DNA of 8,859 nt from Alphaproteobacteria bacterium (GTDB taxonomy: Bacteria; Pseudomonadota; Alphaproteobacteria; Rhizobiales; Xanthobacteraceae). The notes under the pieces were generated by a model. It saw nothing but the letters and a program-made list of their open reading frames with translations. It ran no database searches and had not been told where the DNA came from. This document shows positions 7,029-8,859 of the stretch, piece after piece (position 1 is the first letter of the stretch; every line of letters begins with the position of its first letter). The stretch covers positions 1-8,859 of the forward strand of contig VAZS01000262.1 of the NCBI GenBank assembly GCA_005884855.1, given 5' to 3'. The position numbers and the translations under genes are program-made.

Positions 7029-7457
7029 CTAACCCGCATTCGCCTTCAATCCGGCAGCCTCAATCCCCGCAATCGCGCAGGCCTCATCGTTGTCGGAAGT
7101 GTCGCCACTAATCCCGACTGCGCCGAGCAGGAAGCCGCCGCTTTGGATCAGCACGCCACCGGGCACCGGCACCATCCGACCCTGCGCCAGAGTATTCACG
7201 GCGCCGATGAAATAGGCCTGCTCCTGCGCGCGCTGAAATAGAGCCCGTGACCCCATGCCCATCGCCAGCGCGCCGTACGCCTTGCCGTGGGCGATCTCAC
7301 TGCGCAGCAGGCTGGTGCCGTCCTGCGCGGCGGCGATTTTGACACACCCGCGCGCATCGAGCACGGTGACAACGAGGGGCTTCAATTTCTTTTCGACGGC
7401 CTTGGCAAGCGCCGAGTCGAGGATCTTGCGGGCGACGTCGAGAGTTAGTTCAGACAT
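7029..7457 (-). CDS. GlcG/HbpS-like heme-binding family protein
   Basis: This 142-residue protein belongs to the GlcG/HbpS family (DUF336, also found as the C-terminal domain of PduO). The visible signature is VPGGVLIQSGG followed by LGAVGISGDTSDNDEACA, close to the family consensus, with the N-terminal LTLDVARKILDSALAKA helix and VVTVLDARG strand also typical. It has no signal peptide, so it is probably cytoplasmic. The start at 7457 has AAAGGA (7465-7470, minus strand) 7 nt upstream, and its first 8 nt overlap the end of the GlcF-like gene, implying a coupled operon. In Escherichia coli, glcG lies in the glycolate oxidase operon glcDEFGB; finding it here directly behind a GlcD/GlcF-like gene supports a link with flavin-dependent 2-hydroxyacid oxidation. 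The biochemical role of GlcG is poorly known. Its stop codon abuts that of the convergent hydratase pseudogene. Confidence 0.9.
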   Translation of the reverse strand: MSELTLDVARKILDSALAKAVEKKLKPLVVTVLDARGCVKIAAAQDGTSLLRSEIAHGKAYGALAMGMGSRALFQRAQEQAYFIGAVNTLAQGRMVPVPGGVLIQSGGFLLGAVGISGDTSDNDEACAIAGIEAAGLKANAG

Positions 7458-8859
7458 GCATGATTCCTTTGCGAGGCGAGAGGGATTGGGGATTCGATTG
7501 AGCGGTGTCGAGGCTCATGGCCAGCACACGCGCGACGTGAAGGGCCGCACGGTCGGCACCATCGGCAATCTGATGGCGGCACGAGGTTCCATCGGCGACG
7601 ATCAACGTGCCAGGATCAGCGGCCCGCACCGCGGGGAGCAGCGAGAGTTCGGCCATGTCGATCGAGGCCTGATAGGTCTCGGCGGCGTAGCCGAAGGCGC
7701 CGGCCATGCCGCAGCAACTTGACTCGATCGTTTCGACTGCAAGATCCGGAACAAGCCGCAACGCCTGTTCGACAGACTTGAACGCGCCGAAGGATTTCTG
7801 ATGGCAATGGCCATGCACCAGGACTTTGCCGGCTATAGGACCGAGCCGCAGCTGCAGACGCCCGGCCTGCGCCTCGCGCACCAGAAATTCCTCCAACAAA
7901 AGCGCGTGCGCGCCAATGCTTGTTGCGGCGTGGTCTGATCGCAGCGAAAGCAGCTCGTCGCGGAGCGTCAACAGACAGCTCGGCTCGAGGCCGATGATCG
8001 GCAGGCCGCGGGCGGCGAACGGTCCATACGTAGTAACCAGCCGATCCAGCTCAGTGCGCGCGCGATCGACAAGGCCTGCTGAAAGGAAGGTGCGCCCGCA
8101 GCACAATGGCCTGGCGTCATCCGCGGGCCTTGGAACATGAACACGATAGCCACCCGCGACCAGCACGCGCAAAGCGGCGTCGAGGTTTTCGCGCTCATAG
8201 GCGCGGTTGAAAGTGTCAGCGAACAGGACGACTTCGCGCCCATCGGCGGGACCAACGATCTCGGCGTCGGGCTCGAACACATCGCGCCGCCACGCCGGCA
8301 GTGCGCGTCGTGCGCTGATCCCCGCCACTCGTTCGAGCAGCCGTCGCAGCAACGGACTGTTGTTGCGCCAATTGAGAAGCGGGGCGAAGCGCGCAGCCAT
8401 GCCAGCATAGCGTGGCAGATAGCTCACCAGCCGATCCCTCAGCGAAAGGCCGTGCTTGGCCATGCGCGCGGCTAAAACCTCTATCTTCATTTTGGCCATA
8501 TCGACGCCAGTGGGGCATTCGTGGCGGCAGGCCTTGCAGGAGACGCAAAGCTTCAGGGTCTCCATCATCTCGTCGGAGGCGAGAGCATCTGGTCCTAACT
8601 GGCCGGAGATCGCCAGCCGCAGCGTGTTGGCCCGTCCCCGCGTCACGTGCTTTTCGTCACGGGTTACTCGATAGGACGGACACATAACCCCACCCTCGAG
8701 TTTGCGGCAGGCGCCATTGTTGTTGCACATCTCGATCGCGCCCTGAAAACCGCCGCCGGCGCCGGGATAGGCCGACCAGTCGAGCGCCGTCTTCAATTCG
8801 CCGACGCGGTAATCCGGCGGATAACGAAACAGAGCGCGATCGTCCATTTTGGGCGCGTC
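7450..8859 (-). CDS. FAD-linked oxidase/(Fe-S)-binding protein, GlcF-like C-terminal half of a probable GlcD-GlcF fusion (5' end beyond window)
   Basis: The frame is open from the right edge to TGA at 7450-7452, at least 470 codons. The visible part is the iron-sulfur and cysteine-rich half of glycolate/lactate oxidase-type enzymes. Counting from M at 8847: CNNNGACR with a following MCPSYR (C41, C47, C56) and CVSCKACRHECP (C101, C104, C107, C111) are the [4Fe-4S] region. Then come two CCG-type domains with CCGRTF (249-254), LEPSC (288-291), HGHCHQKS (345-352) and SSCCGMAGAFGY (376-387). MDDRALFRYPPDYR at 8847 resembles the linker that follows the FAD domain in roughly 1000-residue fusions. 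The frame continues open upstream of it and no ribosome-binding site precedes that ATG, so the N-terminal FAD-binding domain probably lies beyond the edge. The alternative is a stand-alone 465-residue protein starting at 8847. It would oxidise a 2-hydroxyacid or similar substrate and pass electrons to the respiratory chain. It overlaps the GlcG-like gene by 8 nt. Confidence 0.88.
   Translation of the reverse strand, partial: DAPKMDDRALFRYPPDYRVGELKTALDWSAYPGAGGGFQGAIEMCNNNGACRKLEGGVMCPSYRVTRDEKHVTRGRANTLRLAISGQLGPDALASDEMMETLKLCVSCKACRHECPTGVDMAKMKIEVLAARMAKHGLSLRDRLVSYLPRYAGMAARFAPLLNWRNNSPLLRRLLERVAGISARRALPAWRRDVFEPDAEIVGPADGREVVLFADTFNRAYERENLDAALRVLVAGGYRVHVPRPADDARPLCCGRTFLSAGLVDRARTELDRLVTTYGPFAARGLPIIGLEPSCLLTLRDELLSLRSDHAATSIGAHALLLEEFLVREAQAGRLQLRLGPIAGKVLVHGHCHQKSFGAFKSVEQALRLVPDLAVETIESSCCGMAGAFGYAAETYQASIDMAELSLLPAVRAADPGTLIVADGTSCRHQIADGADRAALHVARVLAMSLDTAQSNPQSLSPRKGIMHV

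Noticed and set aside
7255..7722. 155-residue plus-strand open frame across the GlcG/GlcF junction
   Set aside because: Antisense to two confidently identified minus-strand genes and without recognisable motifs.

Overview
The window is high-GC DNA with dense coding and little intergenic space. Its gene content is a small-molecule catabolism and transport cluster. The mix of a Bug/TctC binding protein, a Tat-exported solute-binding protein, an MmgE/PrpD protein, an SDR, a molybdopterin oxidoreductase, an enoyl-CoA hydratase relative and a GlcD/GlcF-like plus GlcG pair is typical of soil Alphaproteobacteria of the Bradyrhizobium/Rhodopseudomonas kind. That placement is an impression from protein style; no rRNA or phylogenetic marker is present. 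I see no tRNA, rRNA, CRISPR array, insertion sequence or phage gene.

Layout. (1) 1-675, minus strand: the first 225 codons of a Bug/TctC periplasmic binding protein whose 3' end runs off the left edge. (2) 676-847: a divergent, relatively AT-rich intergenic region that must hold the promoters for both directions. (3) 848-7028, plus strand: a probable operon with gaps of 10-66 nt, holding a Tat-exported family-1 solute-binding protein, an MmgE/PrpD family protein, an SDR-fold protein, a molybdopterin/[4Fe-4S] oxidoreductase, and an enoyl-CoA hydratase/isomerase relative that is broken by an internal deletion and frameshift. (4) 7029-8859, minus strand: a convergent two-gene operon, a GlcF-like (Fe-S) region that is very probably the C-terminal half of a GlcD-GlcF fusion entering from the right edge, followed with an 8-nt overlap by a GlcG/HbpS-like small protein. 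The two operons meet tail to tail with adjacent stop codons.

How the genes may work together (inference). Two different binding proteins suggest uptake of organic anions. The PrpD-like protein, SDR, molybdoenzyme and enoyl-CoA hydratase relative would act on a carboxylic or hydroxy acid or its CoA ester in the cytoplasm. The flavin/Fe-S oxidase with GlcG resembles the glycolate/lactate oxidase arrangement (glcDEFG) and would feed electrons to the respiratory chain. The substrate cannot be named from the sequence. No membrane transporter subunit, regulator or CoA ligase lies inside the window.

The points most worth a second look are the SDR lacking the canonical catalytic Ser and Tyr, the decayed hydratase gene with a hairpin over its ribosome-binding region, and the uncharacterised molybdoenzyme in this context. 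I do not see a clearly new kind of system. Nothing here goes beyond an unusual catabolic cluster with one atypical and one decaying enzyme.
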